This document shows positions 43,105-51,764 of a DNA stretch of 64,000 bases, one piece after another. The stretch spans positions 1 to 64,000 of the forward strand of contig LVWT01000016.1 in assembly GCA_002083405.1 (NCBI GenBank), written 5' to 3'. This DNA is from Nitrospira sp. SG-bin2 (GTDB taxonomy: Bacteria; Nitrospirota; Nitrospiria; Nitrospirales; Nitrospiraceae). The notes beneath the pieces are model-generated. The model was not told where the DNA came from and did no database searches. It saw only the letters and a list, made by a program, of their open reading frames with translations. The position numbers and the translations under genes are program-made. Numbering within the stretch: position 1 is the first letter of the stretch; each line of letters opens with the position of its first letter.

Positions 43105-43826
43105 CCTCTGCCAAATACCGGCGCCTCCTTCTGAAAGTCAGCGGGGAGATGCTCGCCGGTGAGCAGGGCTACGGCATTCAACCCTCTATCCTCCAAGGCC
43201 TGGCAGAAGAGATCGCCTCCGTTGCCGCACTCGGCACCCAAGTCGCCGTAGTGATCGGAGGCGGAAACATTTTCCGTGGCATCGCAGCCAGCGCGTCCGG
43301 CATGGAACGCGCCTCCGCTGATTACATGGGGATGCTTGCCACCGTCCTCAATGCCCTTGCGCTGCAAAACGCGCTGGAGAAGGCCGGCGTGATCACCCGG
43401 GTACAATCTGCTATCGAGATGCGTCAACTGGCGGAAGGCTATATCCGCCGGAGAGCGATCCGTCATCTGGAAAAAAACCGGGTGGTCATCTTCGCTGGCG
43501 GAACCGGCAATCCCTATTTCTCGACCGACACTGCCGCCGCGCTTCGCGCCATGGAAATCGGCGCGCAAGTCATCATGAAGGGCACCAAGGTGGACGGCAT
43601 TTATGATGCCGACCCCATGAAGCATCCCGATGCAAAGAAGTACTCGGAAATCCCCTTTATGTCGATCCTGAATCAGAACCTCAAAGTAATGGATGCAACA
43701 GCCATCAGCCTCTGCATGGATAATAATCTGCCCTTGATCGTGTTCAACCTCAAAGTGCAGGGCAACTTCAAACGTGTGGCCGCAGGCGAACCGATCGGGA
43801 CCCTGGTCACACCCAGCAACCGCTGA
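43101..43826 (+). CDS. pyrH: UMP kinase
   Basis: This 241-residue enzyme phosphorylates UMP to UDP. It shows LLKVSGEMLAGE, VVIGGGNIFRG, IFAGGTGNPYFSTDTAAALRA and the VDGIYDADP block. It is translationally coupled to tsf by an ATGA overlap and precedes frr by 20 bases. Length and motifs are canonical. Confidence 0.97.
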   Translation: MTSAKYRRLLLKVSGEMLAGEQGYGIQPSILQGLAEEIASVAALGTQVAVVIGGGNIFRGIAASASGMERASADYMGMLATVLNALALQNALEKAGVITRVQSAIEMRQLAEGYIRRRAIRHLEKNRVVIFAGGTGNPYFSTDTAAALRAMEIGAQVIMKGTKVDGIYDADPMKHPDAKKYSEIPFMSILNQNLKVMDATAISLCMDNNLPLIVFNLKVQGNFKRVAAGEPIGTLVTPSNR

Positions 43827-43846
43827 CCCGATTACGGAGTGTCGCC

Positions 43847-44410
43847 ATGTCCAACGCCGCCCCAATTAAGCAAAAACTCACGACTCATATGGACCAGTCC
43901 GTAGAACATTTGAAGCGGGACCTCGCCGGGCTCCGCACCGGCCGGGCCTCAGTTGCGCTTCTGGACGGAGTGCGCGTCGACTATTACGGCACCATGACGC
44001 CGCTGAAGCAGGTCTCCAATATCTCTACGCCGGAAGCAAGATTGCTCACCATCCAACCCTGGGAACCGAACCTGATTAAAGAAATTGAGAAGGCCCTGGC
44101 CAATTCAGGATTGGGATTGAACCCTTCGAACGACGGCAAAATGATTCGCGTGCCCCTCCCGCCGCTCACGGAAGAGCGCCGCAAGGAATTGACGAAGATC
44201 TGCAAAAAGCACGGCGAAGACACGAAAGTGCAGATTCGCGGCTTCCGTCGCGATGCCAACGAAGAGTTGAAGAAACTTCAAAAAGATGCGAAGCTCACCG
44301 AAGACGAGCTGCGGAAGGCCGAACAAGAGACCCAAAAGCTCACCGAACAATACGGACAAAAGATCGACGAGATCATCAAGAAAAAGGAACAGGAGATCAT
44401 GGAAGTCTGA
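43847..44410 (+). CDS. frr: Ribosome recycling factor
   Basis: This 187-residue protein dissociates post-termination ribosomes together with EF-G. It shows LKRDLAGLRTGRASVALLDG, TPEARLLTIQPWE and IRVPLPPLTEERRKEL, followed by a long charged helix. The cluster order rpsB-tsf-pyrH-frr is conserved. The alanine racemase gene begins 28 bases after its stop. Confidence 0.97.
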   Translation: MSNAAPIKQKLTTHMDQSVEHLKRDLAGLRTGRASVALLDGVRVDYYGTMTPLKQVSNISTPEARLLTIQPWEPNLIKEIEKALANSGLGLNPSNDGKMIRVPLPPLTEERRKELTKICKKHGEDTKVQIRGFRRDANEELKKLQKDAKLTEDELRKAEQETQKLTEQYGQKIDEIIKKKEQEIMEV

Positions 44411-44438
44411 GGCCCAGGCTTCCGTCCTGGCCCCCAGC

Positions 44439-45572
44439 GTGCCGACTACTTCGACTTTTCTTCCAACGTGCGTTTCTGTCGATCTTTCCGCATTAGCCCA
44501 TAATGTAGCTCAATTCAGGAAAGTCCTCTCGCCCGGCTGCGACGTCCTGGCGGTCATCAAGGCCAATGCCTATGGCCACGGGTCGGTTCAAACCGCCAAG
44601 GCGCTGATTCGGCAAGGCGTGTCTCGCGTGGCGGTGGTCTCGATCGAGGAAGGGGTCACGCTTCGGCAAGCGGGCATCAACGCGCCGATCGTCATCTTGG
44701 GGCCGGTGTTTCACGAACAATTCACCGACCTCTTCACACACCAACTGACTCCGGTGGTCAGCGATGCCGCCATTTTGCCGGCATTAGGGCAAGCCGCCTC
44801 ATCGCTTCCAAGCCCCTACCCGATTCATCTCAAGGTCGAGACAGGTATGGGACGGCTGGGGCTCACGCACGCTGAGCTTGTCGATCTATTCAGCTCGCGC
44901 AGATTCCCGCACGCCTTGCACCTGGAAGGGCTGATGACCCATCTTGCCGACGCCGACGGGCCGGCCACGGACACGACGGAAGAACAGCTGACCCGGTTCC
45001 GCAAGGCTATAGAAATCGTCCGGGCTAGCGGGTTCAGGGTGCCGTTGATCCATGCCGCCAATAGCGCCGGAGCCGTACGCTTTCCGGACGCACAATTCTC
45101 GCTCGTGCGCCCCGGCATCATGCTCTATGGCTACCACACCCTGCCTGCATCCATCGCCGCGCCGGACTTGAAACCAGTCCTCACGCTCCGCACCACGATT
45201 GCCCAACTGCGAACCGTGCAAGCAGGACACAAGGTCAGCTATAACGGCACCTTCACCGCCAAGACGCCGACCAAGATCGCGATCCTCCCTATCGGCTACG
45301 CCGATGGGTTGAGCCGTCACCTCTCGAATCGAGGCTCTGTGCTCATCCGCGGTCAACGCGCGCCCATCGCCGGCCTGGTATGCATGGATATGATTATGGT
45401 GGACGTCACTAAGATTGCAGGCGCTTCCGTCGGCGATGAGGCCGTCATCATCGGACGCCAGGGCGACGAACAGATCACCGCCGACGACATTGCCAAATGG
45501 ACCGGCACGATCGCCTATGAAGTCCTCTGCACCATCGGCCCGCGCGTACCGCGTCTCTATCACGAAGGCTAA
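44439..45572 (+). CDS. alr: Alanine racemase
   Basis: This 377-residue PLP enzyme makes D-alanine for peptidoglycan. PLP binds to Lys41 in AVIKANAYGHG; the second catalytic base, Tyr, is in KVSYNGTFTAK, and the PLP-binding PIGYADGLSR follows. I place the start at GTG 44439, just after frr; the frame is open further up only by running antisense-free through frr in another frame. Its 3' end, GPRVPRLYHEG, is repeated in degraded form about 3.9 and 7.9 kb downstream. A small inverted repeat (ctcacg/cgtgag) lies at 45621-45638. Confidence 0.94.
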   Translation: MPTTSTFLPTCVSVDLSALAHNVAQFRKVLSPGCDVLAVIKANAYGHGSVQTAKALIRQGVSRVAVVSIEEGVTLRQAGINAPIVILGPVFHEQFTDLFTHQLTPVVSDAAILPALGQAASSLPSPYPIHLKVETGMGRLGLTHAELVDLFSSRRFPHALHLEGLMTHLADADGPATDTTEEQLTRFRKAIEIVRASGFRVPLIHAANSAGAVRFPDAQFSLVRPGIMLYGYHTLPASIAAPDLKPVLTLRTTIAQLRTVQAGHKVSYNGTFTAKTPTKIAILPIGYADGLSRHLSNRGSVLIRGQRAPIAGLVCMDMIMVDVTKIAGASVGDEAVIIGRQGDEQITADDIAKWTGTIAYEVLCTIGPRVPRLYHEG

Positions 45573-45575
45573 CCG
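45489..45575. repeat. alr 3' end, reference copy of a triplicated segment
   Basis: The last 28 codons of alr are the source for two degraded copies further right. The 22 bases at 45517-45538 are identical to 53379-53400. The 22 bases at 45549-45570 are identical to 49406-49427. Confidence 0.75.
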
Positions 45576-45758
45576 CTCGCACGCCGACGGCTAGATCTAC
45601 CCCTATTACTCTGCCACCGGCTCACGGGCCTACGTGAGAACCCGTCTCCCCATAGTCGCCATCGTCCTCAAATGATGTCCGGCGGGCATTCGCGCGATTC
45701 AAGACATGATAGACAATGGCTACATCTGCTGTACGCAACGAGCGTCCCATACATATCC

Positions 45759-46259
45759 TCAATTCATGTCTCTAGGACCAATACTGGTTCCTGACAAATT
45801 TTTGTCTTCAATAGCCAGCTGTCTTCTGTAAGCATGTCTTTGCCAAATAACCTCGATAATTATGTGTCCAAAAGGAATAAGGAACACTACTCCAAGCTGA
45901 GCTACGTCCACAAAACTTGGAGGTTCTATAGGAAGTCCCAGTAATTCGTGAACACAATCAAATGACGACAGAACTGCGAGGACTGCACCAAGTGCTGCGA
46001 AAACCCACCAGGCAGGGCTAATGGAGATCCCTCTAGTCGGTCCACTAGTTATCACCCAACCGAAGATTCTATAGCCCGAGATCAAGGCACACACTATGAT
46101 AGTAGCTGTAATGAATTCGATGAAGTTGAACTTACCCTGATCTGGCAAACCAATGACAAAGGAGGTCATAACGGACAAAGCGATATAGATCCCCTCGATG
46201 GACAAAGGTGTTATGGCAACAGCTTCAATAGTTAAAATAACTTTGCTGATTTTGTTCAT
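45759..46259 (-). CDS. Predicted four-helix membrane protein, unknown function
   Basis: This 166-residue protein has about four hydrophobic helices: VILTIEAVAITPLSIEGIYI, FIEFITATIIVCALISGY, WWVFAALGAVLAVLSSF and VAQLGVVFLIPFGHIIIEVI. The tail is charged. I do not recognise a family. Its base composition is visibly more AT-rich than alr and the genes to its left, which fits horizontal acquisition. It is isolated, with the transposase relic upstream. Confidence 0.6.
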   Translation of the reverse strand: MNKISKVILTIEAVAITPLSIEGIYIALSVMTSFVIGLPDQGKFNFIEFITATIIVCALISGYRIFGWVITSGPTRGISISPAWWVFAALGAVLAVLSSFDCVHELLGLPIEPPSFVDVAQLGVVFLIPFGHIIIEVIWQRHAYRRQLAIEDKNLSGTSIGPRDMN

Positions 46260-46381
46260 ATCTTCCGAGGAATGTCTGCATGCCGAGCAGTTGCTAGCCG
46301 CATTGTCCTCAGGAAAGTATACCTGACCACAACGTTCTTAAAAGCTGGGAAGGCATTGAGCGAGAAGGGTTTGAGGGACAA

Positions 46382-46631
46382 AAGAATAGGGACGTTCTAC
46401 GTTTCCACCAGTTTCTGCGGGCGACTGATGGGCCAAAGACTCGCATCGAGGCCCAAGAGTGCGGCCATTCGCTCATTTAGCTTTTCGATCCAAAAGACCA
46501 CAGCACGACCATTGCCATGATTGATGACGCGGTAGCAGTAGTCCCCGACTCCAGCTCGCTCTGTGCGTGGCACACTTATACCCCCGCCAGTTCATCAACC
46601 TATCAAGAAATGTAGAATGTCCCCATCTCTT
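46382..46631. mobile_element. REP-type element bounded by inverted repeats, with transposase relic
   Basis: The left end aagaatagggacgttctac (46382-46400) and the reverse complement of the right end gtagaatgtccccatctctt (46612-46631) match at about 16 of 19 positions. Between them lies the remnant of a REP-associated tyrosine transposase. The same GTAGAATGTCCCCAT-type end occurs as a pair at 50659-50770. Confidence 0.6.
46397..46573 (-). pseudogene. Internally deleted REP-associated tyrosine transposase (RAYT/TnpA_REP)
   Basis: From a GTG at 46573 a 58-codon frame gives VPRTERAGVGDYCYRVINHG, then NGRAVVF, the standard RAYT opening with the RVINHGN block in place of HVxxRGN. It then jumps to WIEKLNERMAALLGLDASLW and ISRPQK, which resembles the end of the same family. 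The catalytic HUH-type and Tyr regions in between are missing, so it cannot be active. The in-frame join makes it look like a clean internal deletion. It lies inside the inverted-repeat element. Confidence 0.6.
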
Positions 46632-46641
46632 TCCTCATGGT

Positions 46642-47805
46642 TCAAGATTCGCCCCCTAGCCTTGCATCGGGAACGTCTTTCACAACGAAATGCGGTACAA
46701 AGCGGCTCTGATTCCCATGGATCAGACCGCGATCCTCCCGAATTCCCATCCCTGCCGGCTCGTTCCCGACCACCCAGGATCCGATCACCGGGTGCCATCC
46801 CCCGAATACCGGCAACGGCACGTACTGCTGATAGACCGAGTTCTGCGCATCGTAGGGTCCGGCGGTCGTCAGTACCTGATCCCCGTTCACGATTAATATA
46901 TTGGCGCCTTCGCGTGGCCAAAATGGCTTCCTGACATAGGCGGCACAGTCTCCCGGTCCGGAAAAGAAAGCGGGCAACAGATTCGGGTGATCCGGATACC
47001 ACTCCCACAGCAACGCGAGCAGACCTTTGTGGCTGAGCACCTGCTTCCAGGCAGGCTCCAGCACCATCATCGAAGACCGGGGCAGCTCCGACGCAAATGC
47101 GTCCTGACACATCCATTCCCAGGGATAGAGCTTGAAGAGCGCTGAGATCGGCTCGTTCCGGTGATCCACAAACCGCCGCCTCCCCGGCTCCCACCCGATC
47201 TGTTCGATCGGCAAAGTCTGCACGCGCCACCCGGCCTGGTTCGCCGTATCGGCCAGATAGGTCACCGTCTGCCGATCCTCATCGCTCCCATCCAAACAGG
47301 CCAAATGGAGCAGATCGTTCGAGGTTTGCCGACGGATCGCGCGCCACTGCCCGATCAACCGCTCATGCAGACTATTGAATTGATCCGCCTCCGGACAGAT
47401 CTCTCGCAGCCATCCCCATTGACCGACCGCTGCTTCCAGCAATGAGGTCGGCGTATCAGCGTTGTACTCGAGCAATTTCGGCGACCCGATCCCGTCATAC
47501 CAGAAATCAAACCGCCCATAGAGCGACGGGTCCTGCCGCTCACACGAATCGATGATCCGGGGCCGCCATTGTTCGGGGATGCGGAGATCGGCAAAACGGT
47601 CCTCGCGGATGATCCGCTCGACCGCCTCGACACAGAGCCGATGCAGCGAGGCCGTGGCCGATGCGAGACAATCAACCTGCGCCTCGCTCAACTCATAGGC
47701 GGCATCCTCCCGCCAATAGCCGCCGTCCAGACTGTGATAGGTGACGCCGACCCGATCGAGTTGCGCCGGCCAATCGGCGCGCGGCTGCATCGTACGACGA
47801 TGCAT
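46642..47805 (-). CDS. Glutathionylspermidine synthase-family ATP-grasp protein
   Basis: This 387-residue protein matches the synthetase half of glutathionylspermidine synthase and YjfC/YgiC-like proteins: RFDFWYDGIGSPKLLEYNAD, PTSLLEAAVGQWGW, LFKLYPWEWM, and the C-terminal ATP-grasp region VRKPFWPREGANILI and GSWVVGNEPAGMGIRED. It lacks the amidase domain. Stand-alone members have uncertain substrates. The 101-residue gene at 47808-48113 ends two bases upstream, so they form an operon. Confidence 0.88.
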   Translation of the reverse strand: MHRRTMQPRADWPAQLDRVGVTYHSLDGGYWREDAAYELSEAQVDCLASATASLHRLCVEAVERIIREDRFADLRIPEQWRPRIIDSCERQDPSLYGRFDFWYDGIGSPKLLEYNADTPTSLLEAAVGQWGWLREICPEADQFNSLHERLIGQWRAIRRQTSNDLLHLACLDGSDEDRQTVTYLADTANQAGWRVQTLPIEQIGWEPGRRRFVDHRNEPISALFKLYPWEWMCQDAFASELPRSSMMVLEPAWKQVLSHKGLLALLWEWYPDHPNLLPAFFSGPGDCAAYVRKPFWPREGANILIVNGDQVLTTAGPYDAQNSVYQQYVPLPVFGGWHPVIGSWVVGNEPAGMGIREDRGLIHGNQSRFVPHFVVKDVPDARLGGES

Positions 47806-47807
47806 GG

Positions 47808-48113
47808 CTAGGCCCCCTCTTCCGGCCTATAGAATTGGCCGCCGGTCCTGCCGAATCCGCCGCGTTGGCACCCGGCCGTCAGATCATCGCCTGAACGACC
47901 GTCGAATCCCGGCATGGCAGCAGCGATCAACCCCGGTTCATTCATCTGATCGCCTCGCACAGACGAACCATCCGGTCCCTGCCACACAGCGATCCACACC
48001 ATCTCTCCTAAGCCATCCGCTGCCGCGGCCAGACTCACCCGCACCTCGGTTGAATACCGCGGACGAGAAGGCACCGGGCCGGGCATAGGCCCATCCGGCC
48101 ATTTCTTTTCCAT
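47808..48113 (-). CDS. Small protein encoded with the glutathionylspermidine synthase-like gene
   Basis: This 101-residue protein starts at ATG 48113 behind GAAAGG; the frame extends much further upstream without a comparable site. It contains YSTEVRVSLAAAADGLGEMV, then WIAVWQGPDGSS, and an FDGRSGDDLTAG stretch. I do not recognise a family. There is no signal peptide. Coding is supported by tight spacing to the downstream gene, where the stop and next start are two bases apart. Confidence 0.55.
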   Translation of the reverse strand: MEKKWPDGPMPGPVPSRPRYSTEVRVSLAAAADGLGEMVWIAVWQGPDGSSVRGDQMNEPGLIAAAMPGFDGRSGDDLTAGCQRGGFGRTGGQFYRPEEGA

Positions 48114-48406
48114 GGGAACCTTTCGCTCGAAATAGAAGACCCGGGAAGGAACAGGGAAACTGGCTGAGCTCACAGCCAGCCGGACACGCGCACGCAGACA
48201 TCTTACACGGATTGAGGGCTCGCTGGGTGAGTCAACTGCAGGCACATCATGACGAGATAAATCCACAGATAGGACAAAGCGACCTGTAGAAAGGTGCGTG
48301 CATGGCTCACGATCCGCCCCTTCCATTCTTTGCGACTTCAATGGGCCATTGCTGCTAACATGTCTCGCACCGCAGAATCTCGCAACCGTGACCACAAGGA
48401 ACGACC

Positions 48407-49222
48407 GTGAACCGAATGACCCTCCTCGCCACCTCTATTCTGTTGGTACTGTCCAGCCTTCTTCCCGCCTCTGTGGCCCAGGCAGAAAACGGCTCTCTCA
48501 ATAGCGGCTCCAGCTCGTCGCGGAACGCAGCTATCCAAAAGACCGGCAGCGCCGACGAATCGCCAGCCGGTCGCACCCAGACAAACGAGGCCGAAGGGCC
48601 GTCCCCAGAGGCCGCTCATACCAGCAAGAGTCTGGAACCCCTGGGCGTTCTGTTGCTCCTGCTATTCCTGGGAGCGGCGACAGTTTTCTACTACCTCAAA
48701 ATACAGCGCCCCTCCCTCCCCGACTTTTCCGGACTCGCCGGGCGCGACCTCGCAATTGATAACCGGTCAGAAACGCCGTCTCGCACACACAAAAGAAACC
48801 TGTCGATTGACCAGGTCACCTCCGCGGATAAAGCCACCTTCCAGCAACTACTGAGCGACGTTCAAGCAGCCTGGAGCAGGCAGGATCTGGCCGGATTGCG
48901 GCAATTCGTGACACCGGACATGCTGAACTACTTCAGCGCCGCCCTGGCCGATCACACCAAACAGAACATCCACAACCATGTAGAAGATGTGATCTTGCTC
49001 CAGGCCGAAGTCTTGGAAGCCTGGATGGAAGGCACCGCCTACTACGTGTCCGCAGGGCTTCGCTGGAGCGCCCGTGACTACAACCTGTCCCTGACCAAGC
49101 AGCGCGGCGAGCCAGGATATGTCGTCACAGGCAGCGAAGAGACGCCAACCGAGTCGCGCGAAATTTGGACCTTCGTGCGCGATCAAGATGGCACATGGCT
49201 GCTCTCAGCGATTCAGCAATAA
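48407..49222 (+). CDS. Tim44-like domain protein, membrane anchored
   Basis: This 271-residue protein has a signal peptide (LLATSILLVLSSLLPASVAQA), a low-complexity linker and one transmembrane helix (LGVLLLLLFLGAATVFYYL). The C-terminal Tim44/NTF2-like domain covers about residues 130-270 (FQQLLSDVQAAWSRQDLAGL, FVTPDMLNYFSAALADH, EIWTFVRDQDGTWLLSAIQQ). Bacterial Tim44-like proteins are membrane-associated and of unclear function. The start is GTG 48407 or ATG 48416. The 293-base gap to the divergent 47808-48113 gene shows nothing clear. Confidence 0.82.
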   Translation: MNRMTLLATSILLVLSSLLPASVAQAENGSLNSGSSSSRNAAIQKTGSADESPAGRTQTNEAEGPSPEAAHTSKSLEPLGVLLLLLFLGAATVFYYLKIQRPSLPDFSGLAGRDLAIDNRSETPSRTHKRNLSIDQVTSADKATFQQLLSDVQAAWSRQDLAGLRQFVTPDMLNYFSAALADHTKQNIHNHVEDVILLQAEVLEAWMEGTAYYVSAGLRWSARDYNLSLTKQRGEPGYVVTGSEETPTESREIWTFVRDQDGTWLLSAIQQ

Positions 49223-49391
49223 GAAAAGCGGAACGGGCGGGATGAGACGTGCAACATGAACAGTGAAACGAGGCGAGAGAGTGGCTGCCTGGTCAACCGA
49301 TTGCCCCCTGCCAGAGAAACTAGAGAGCCTTCATTCACCACTGGATGGATAGGCTCAGAGCCGCTGCAGTGACCGGCCACGCAATTAGATT

Positions 49392-49427
49392 TCGGGCCAC
49401 GCGTGCCGCGTCTCTATCACGAAGGCT
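49392..49427. repeat. Degraded copy of the alr 3' end (copy 2)
   Basis: The segment cgggccacgcgtgccgcg continues into tctctatcacgaaggct and repeats the last dozen codons of alr, with 22 bases identical, up to and including the position of its stop region. Surrounding sequence is unrelated. It lies in the 234-base gap between the Tim44-like and Sel1 genes, where I see no gene. Confidence 0.65.
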
Positions 49428-49456
49428 GAGGTGCCCTCGTCCTCGTGCCCGTACTC

Positions 49457-50038
49457 TCACTGGCCTTCCGGTTCCCACTCACTCGCCAATTTCTTGGCTT
49501 TTTTAATTTGAGCCTCCGTCATCCCTTTGGCCAGGATATCACGCAGCATAGGCGCGGACTTATCTCCGTTCGTCGCGGCCAGACTGATCCACATATACGC
49601 CTTGACCTTATCTTTCGGCACTCCTTCCCCGTCATCGTACATAATCCCGAGTTTCGTTTGACAAAGAGCGTCTTTTTGATTTGCCCCTAGACGAAACCAT
49701 CGCAGGGCTTGCTGATAGTCCTTCGGACCGCCTTCTCCATTAAAATACAAGGTGCCCAGGCCGAACTGCGCCTTGGCCTGTCCCTGCGCCGCAGCTTTGG
49801 CATACCACTTCCTGGCTTGTGCATCGTCCTGCGGCACCCCCCGGCCCTTGTGATACAGCAACCCCACGTGATACTGCGCCTGGGCATCGCCCTGCTCCGC
49901 CAGCGGTAGCCACTCACGCATGGCCGTGGCATAGTCTTCACTGTCGTAGGCCTTCATGCCAGCCTGGAAATCAGCCCACGCCGGTACGGCGAGACAGAAG
50001 ACCGACAACGCAAGAGTAAGAATCAATCGCAACGACAT
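49457..50038 (-). CDS. Secreted Sel1-repeat protein
   Basis: This 193-residue protein has a signal peptide (LILTLALSVFCLAVPAWA) and at least three Sel1 repeats: AQAQYHVGLLYHKGRGVPQD, AKAQFGLGTLYFNGEGGPKD and ALCQTKLGIMYDDGEGVPKD. The tail AKGMTEAQIKKAKKLASEW resembles that of the 36066 protein. The start at 50038 has GAGGTGCC before it. It probably acts as a periplasmic scaffold; the partner is unknown. Confidence 0.85.
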   Translation of the reverse strand: MSLRLILTLALSVFCLAVPAWADFQAGMKAYDSEDYATAMREWLPLAEQGDAQAQYHVGLLYHKGRGVPQDDAQARKWYAKAAAQGQAKAQFGLGTLYFNGEGGPKDYQQALRWFRLGANQKDALCQTKLGIMYDDGEGVPKDKVKAYMWISLAATNGDKSAPMLRDILAKGMTEAQIKKAKKLASEWEPEGQ

Positions 50039-50121
50039 AGGCACCTCGCAAAAAAGGCGCATTCTAAAAGAATCGCACCGGGAGGTGCAAGGTCAACCAC
50101 GAGGCAATCATTTGTGTCAGC

Positions 50122-50511
50122 CTATCTGCTCCGGTACTTCTCAGACAGGTGTGTGACCGCTTGTTCGGCGTGTTTCGTCACCACATCCGCATGACCTGCT
50201 TTCCCATGCTCAATGGCCTGTTTGAGTTCCTTGATCCCTGCGTCCACATGCGGAGCCTCGCCGGCCTTCAGGGCAGACTGTAGCGCCGCTTCCGCACTGG
50301 TCAGGAGTGCACTCACATGACCCTGTCGGCCATGGTCCGCCGCCTCTGTGGCAAGCGTGATGGCCTCGTGGCGCTGCTGCTCCTCAGCACGTATCACGTC
50401 ACGCCTGGCCCCGCCTTCGCCAAATACCGGTTGCAACGGCAACACCGTAGCGGTGACGAGGACGAACATGGAAGCGAGTGCGACAGCACGTGGCATAGTA
50501 TTTCGTGTCAT
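50122..50511 (-). CDS. SmbP-like small metal-binding protein
   Basis: This 129-residue exported protein has a signal peptide (VALASMFVLVTATVLPLQPVFG), then a His-rich four-helix-type segment: HEAITLATEAADHGRQGHVS, then ELKQAIEHGKAGHADVVTKH and AEQAVTHLSEKY. The HGxxGH spacing resembles the copper-binding SmbP described from Nitrosomonas europaea. A periplasmic metal-buffering role is inferred from that. AAGGGAG precedes the ATG at 50511. Confidence 0.75.
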   Translation of the reverse strand: MTRNTMPRAVALASMFVLVTATVLPLQPVFGEGGARRDVIRAEEQQRHEAITLATEAADHGRQGHVSALLTSAEAALQSALKAGEAPHVDAGIKELKQAIEHGKAGHADVVTKHAEQAVTHLSEKYRSR

Positions 50512-50658
50512 CAGAATTCTCCCTTCTTAAACAAAGTGAACCAACCTCGGTGAACACTCTGTTCCAACGTGTGGACGACTCGATGGCCCGTCCGTCTTTT
50601 TGCCGGGTTATTGTACCATGCGTCCGCCCGGAACCTCCCCAGGGAGAGACGATACCGG

Positions 50659-50770
50659 GACATTCTACTTTTTCCAAGTAGCGTGATCTAGGACTCTGAC
50701 CGGTGGAACAAGGCTACGCACGGCGCCGGACAGGCGCGCACCTGGAAACTTAGAATGTCTCCATTTTTCG
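50659..50770. repeat. REPIN-like inverted pair of REP ends
   Basis: gacattcta at 50659-50667 and tagaatgtc at 50751-50759 form a perfect 9-base inverted pair, each flanked outside or inside by T-rich sequence (actttttcc; tccatttttcg). The ends match those of the transposase-relic element at 46382-46631. Two REP ends facing each other over about 110 bases is the layout of a REPIN. Confidence 0.5.
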
Positions 50771-50950
50771 TCTCACTCCTTAACTAGACGCTACTACAAC
50801 CCGCGGTTTAGGAAAGCTTTTACTAATCCCACTCCGGCCTACTCAGACTCACTCAGGCCAACCAGAACCAAGAGTTAGGAGAAAAGTGAACTTTGGCTGG
50901 AGTGGGCTGGAATGAGCTGGAGTTGAGCACAAAATGAGCACAACGTAGGA
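50771..50950. other. Non-coding tract with tRNA-like fragment and GGCTGGAGT repeats
   Basis: On the minus strand 50815-50794 reads TTTCCTAAACCGCGGGTTGTAG, which resembles the anticodon loop and 3' anticodon stem of a tRNA-Arg(CCT), but no 5' half is present. At 50893-50927 tandem decamer-like units ggctggagtg, ggctggaatg, agctggagtt occur, with a loosely inverted counterpart at 50829-50866. No gene is seen in the roughly 440 bases between the SmbP-like and the next gene. Confidence 0.35.
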
Positions 50951-51481
50951 TCATTTATTTACATAAACGAGTATCTGACCAAGTGAGGTGCCTTTGGTCC
51001 ACTGTCCACGAACAGGCCCTTGACTCATCATTGAGATACGCTGCCGTCCGTCAGGAAGCTGAGATGCGACGCTTGGATTGCCGCCACTAAGTTGCGTCCA
51101 GTAGTTGACAAGAAACTTTGAAACAACTGTTGTGTATGCCCCGTGCACTTCCGATGATCCCTTGTATGCTCCCAAAAGAGCGCGAATCGCATCTTGGCTA
51201 TCAACAAAGATCGAAACAGATTCTCCACCAGCCAATCCAGAGGGTTTCCCCTGTTCCACGAATGAGATTGTGGGTAGTGTTTCAATACCAAATTCGGGCA
51301 GGCTCATGTTGAGAGGAGGAGTTTGGTGGAGGCCGAGCTTGCCAAGACGTTGATCAAAACATTTCAAGGTTCCCAAAGGAGTCTCAGGTGTTATCCCAAA
51401 ATCCGCGCAACGATCAGGGGACATGACACAACCGAAACAAGCGAAGGCAGCAATAACAAGGAGAATTACGATCCGCCTCAT
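50951..51481 (-). CDS. Lipoprotein of unknown function
   Basis: This 176-residue protein starts MRRIVILLVIAAFACFGC, a signal peptide with lipobox AFACFGC. The mature part has three more Cys near the N-terminus (DRCADFG, TLKCFDQ) and a segment ESVSIFVDSQDAIRALLGAY. I do not recognise a domain. It sits in an AT-richer stretch with the Sel1 gene at 51765 upstream, separated by about 280 bases without an evident gene. Confidence 0.6.
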   Translation of the reverse strand: MRRIVILLVIAAFACFGCVMSPDRCADFGITPETPLGTLKCFDQRLGKLGLHQTPPLNMSLPEFGIETLPTISFVEQGKPSGLAGGESVSIFVDSQDAIRALLGAYKGSSEVHGAYTTVVSKFLVNYWTQLSGGNPSVASQLPDGRQRISMMSQGPVRGQWTKGTSLGQILVYVNK

Positions 51482-51764
51482 GCAGCAGTTCTCCGTTTCA
51501 TGGGAATTTATGGGGTTAGCCCCTCGTGCTAGTCTCTCTCTCTGGACCGTCTCAGCTTGCGACGAGCTTAGACATCGGCATGCCAAGCCAACGATGACGC
51601 TTCAGCGAACGTCAACCCTTGCAGGACCGCCCATCCTAGATTGATCCCAACCACTACCACTGGTTCTTGGAGTCCTTTCATCTCATGGAACACGTACAGT
51701 CTCCAGGCCGTGTTTCTTTAGAACATGCGCAACCCTTTTTAGCGAGCGCATCGCTATCAAGCGT

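Noticed and set aside
43086..43865. Minus-strand open frame of 259 codons opposite pyrH
   Set aside because: It mirrors the codon periodicity of pyrH, which has all UMP kinase motifs on the plus strand.
44286..44438. N-terminal extension of alr into frr
   Set aside because: The extra 51 residues are a shifted reading of frr and unlike any alanine racemase; GTG 44439 lies just after frr.
50794..50815. A complete tRNA-Arg gene
   Set aside because: Only the anticodon loop and 3' stem resemble a tRNA; the 5' half, D arm and acceptor stem are missing.
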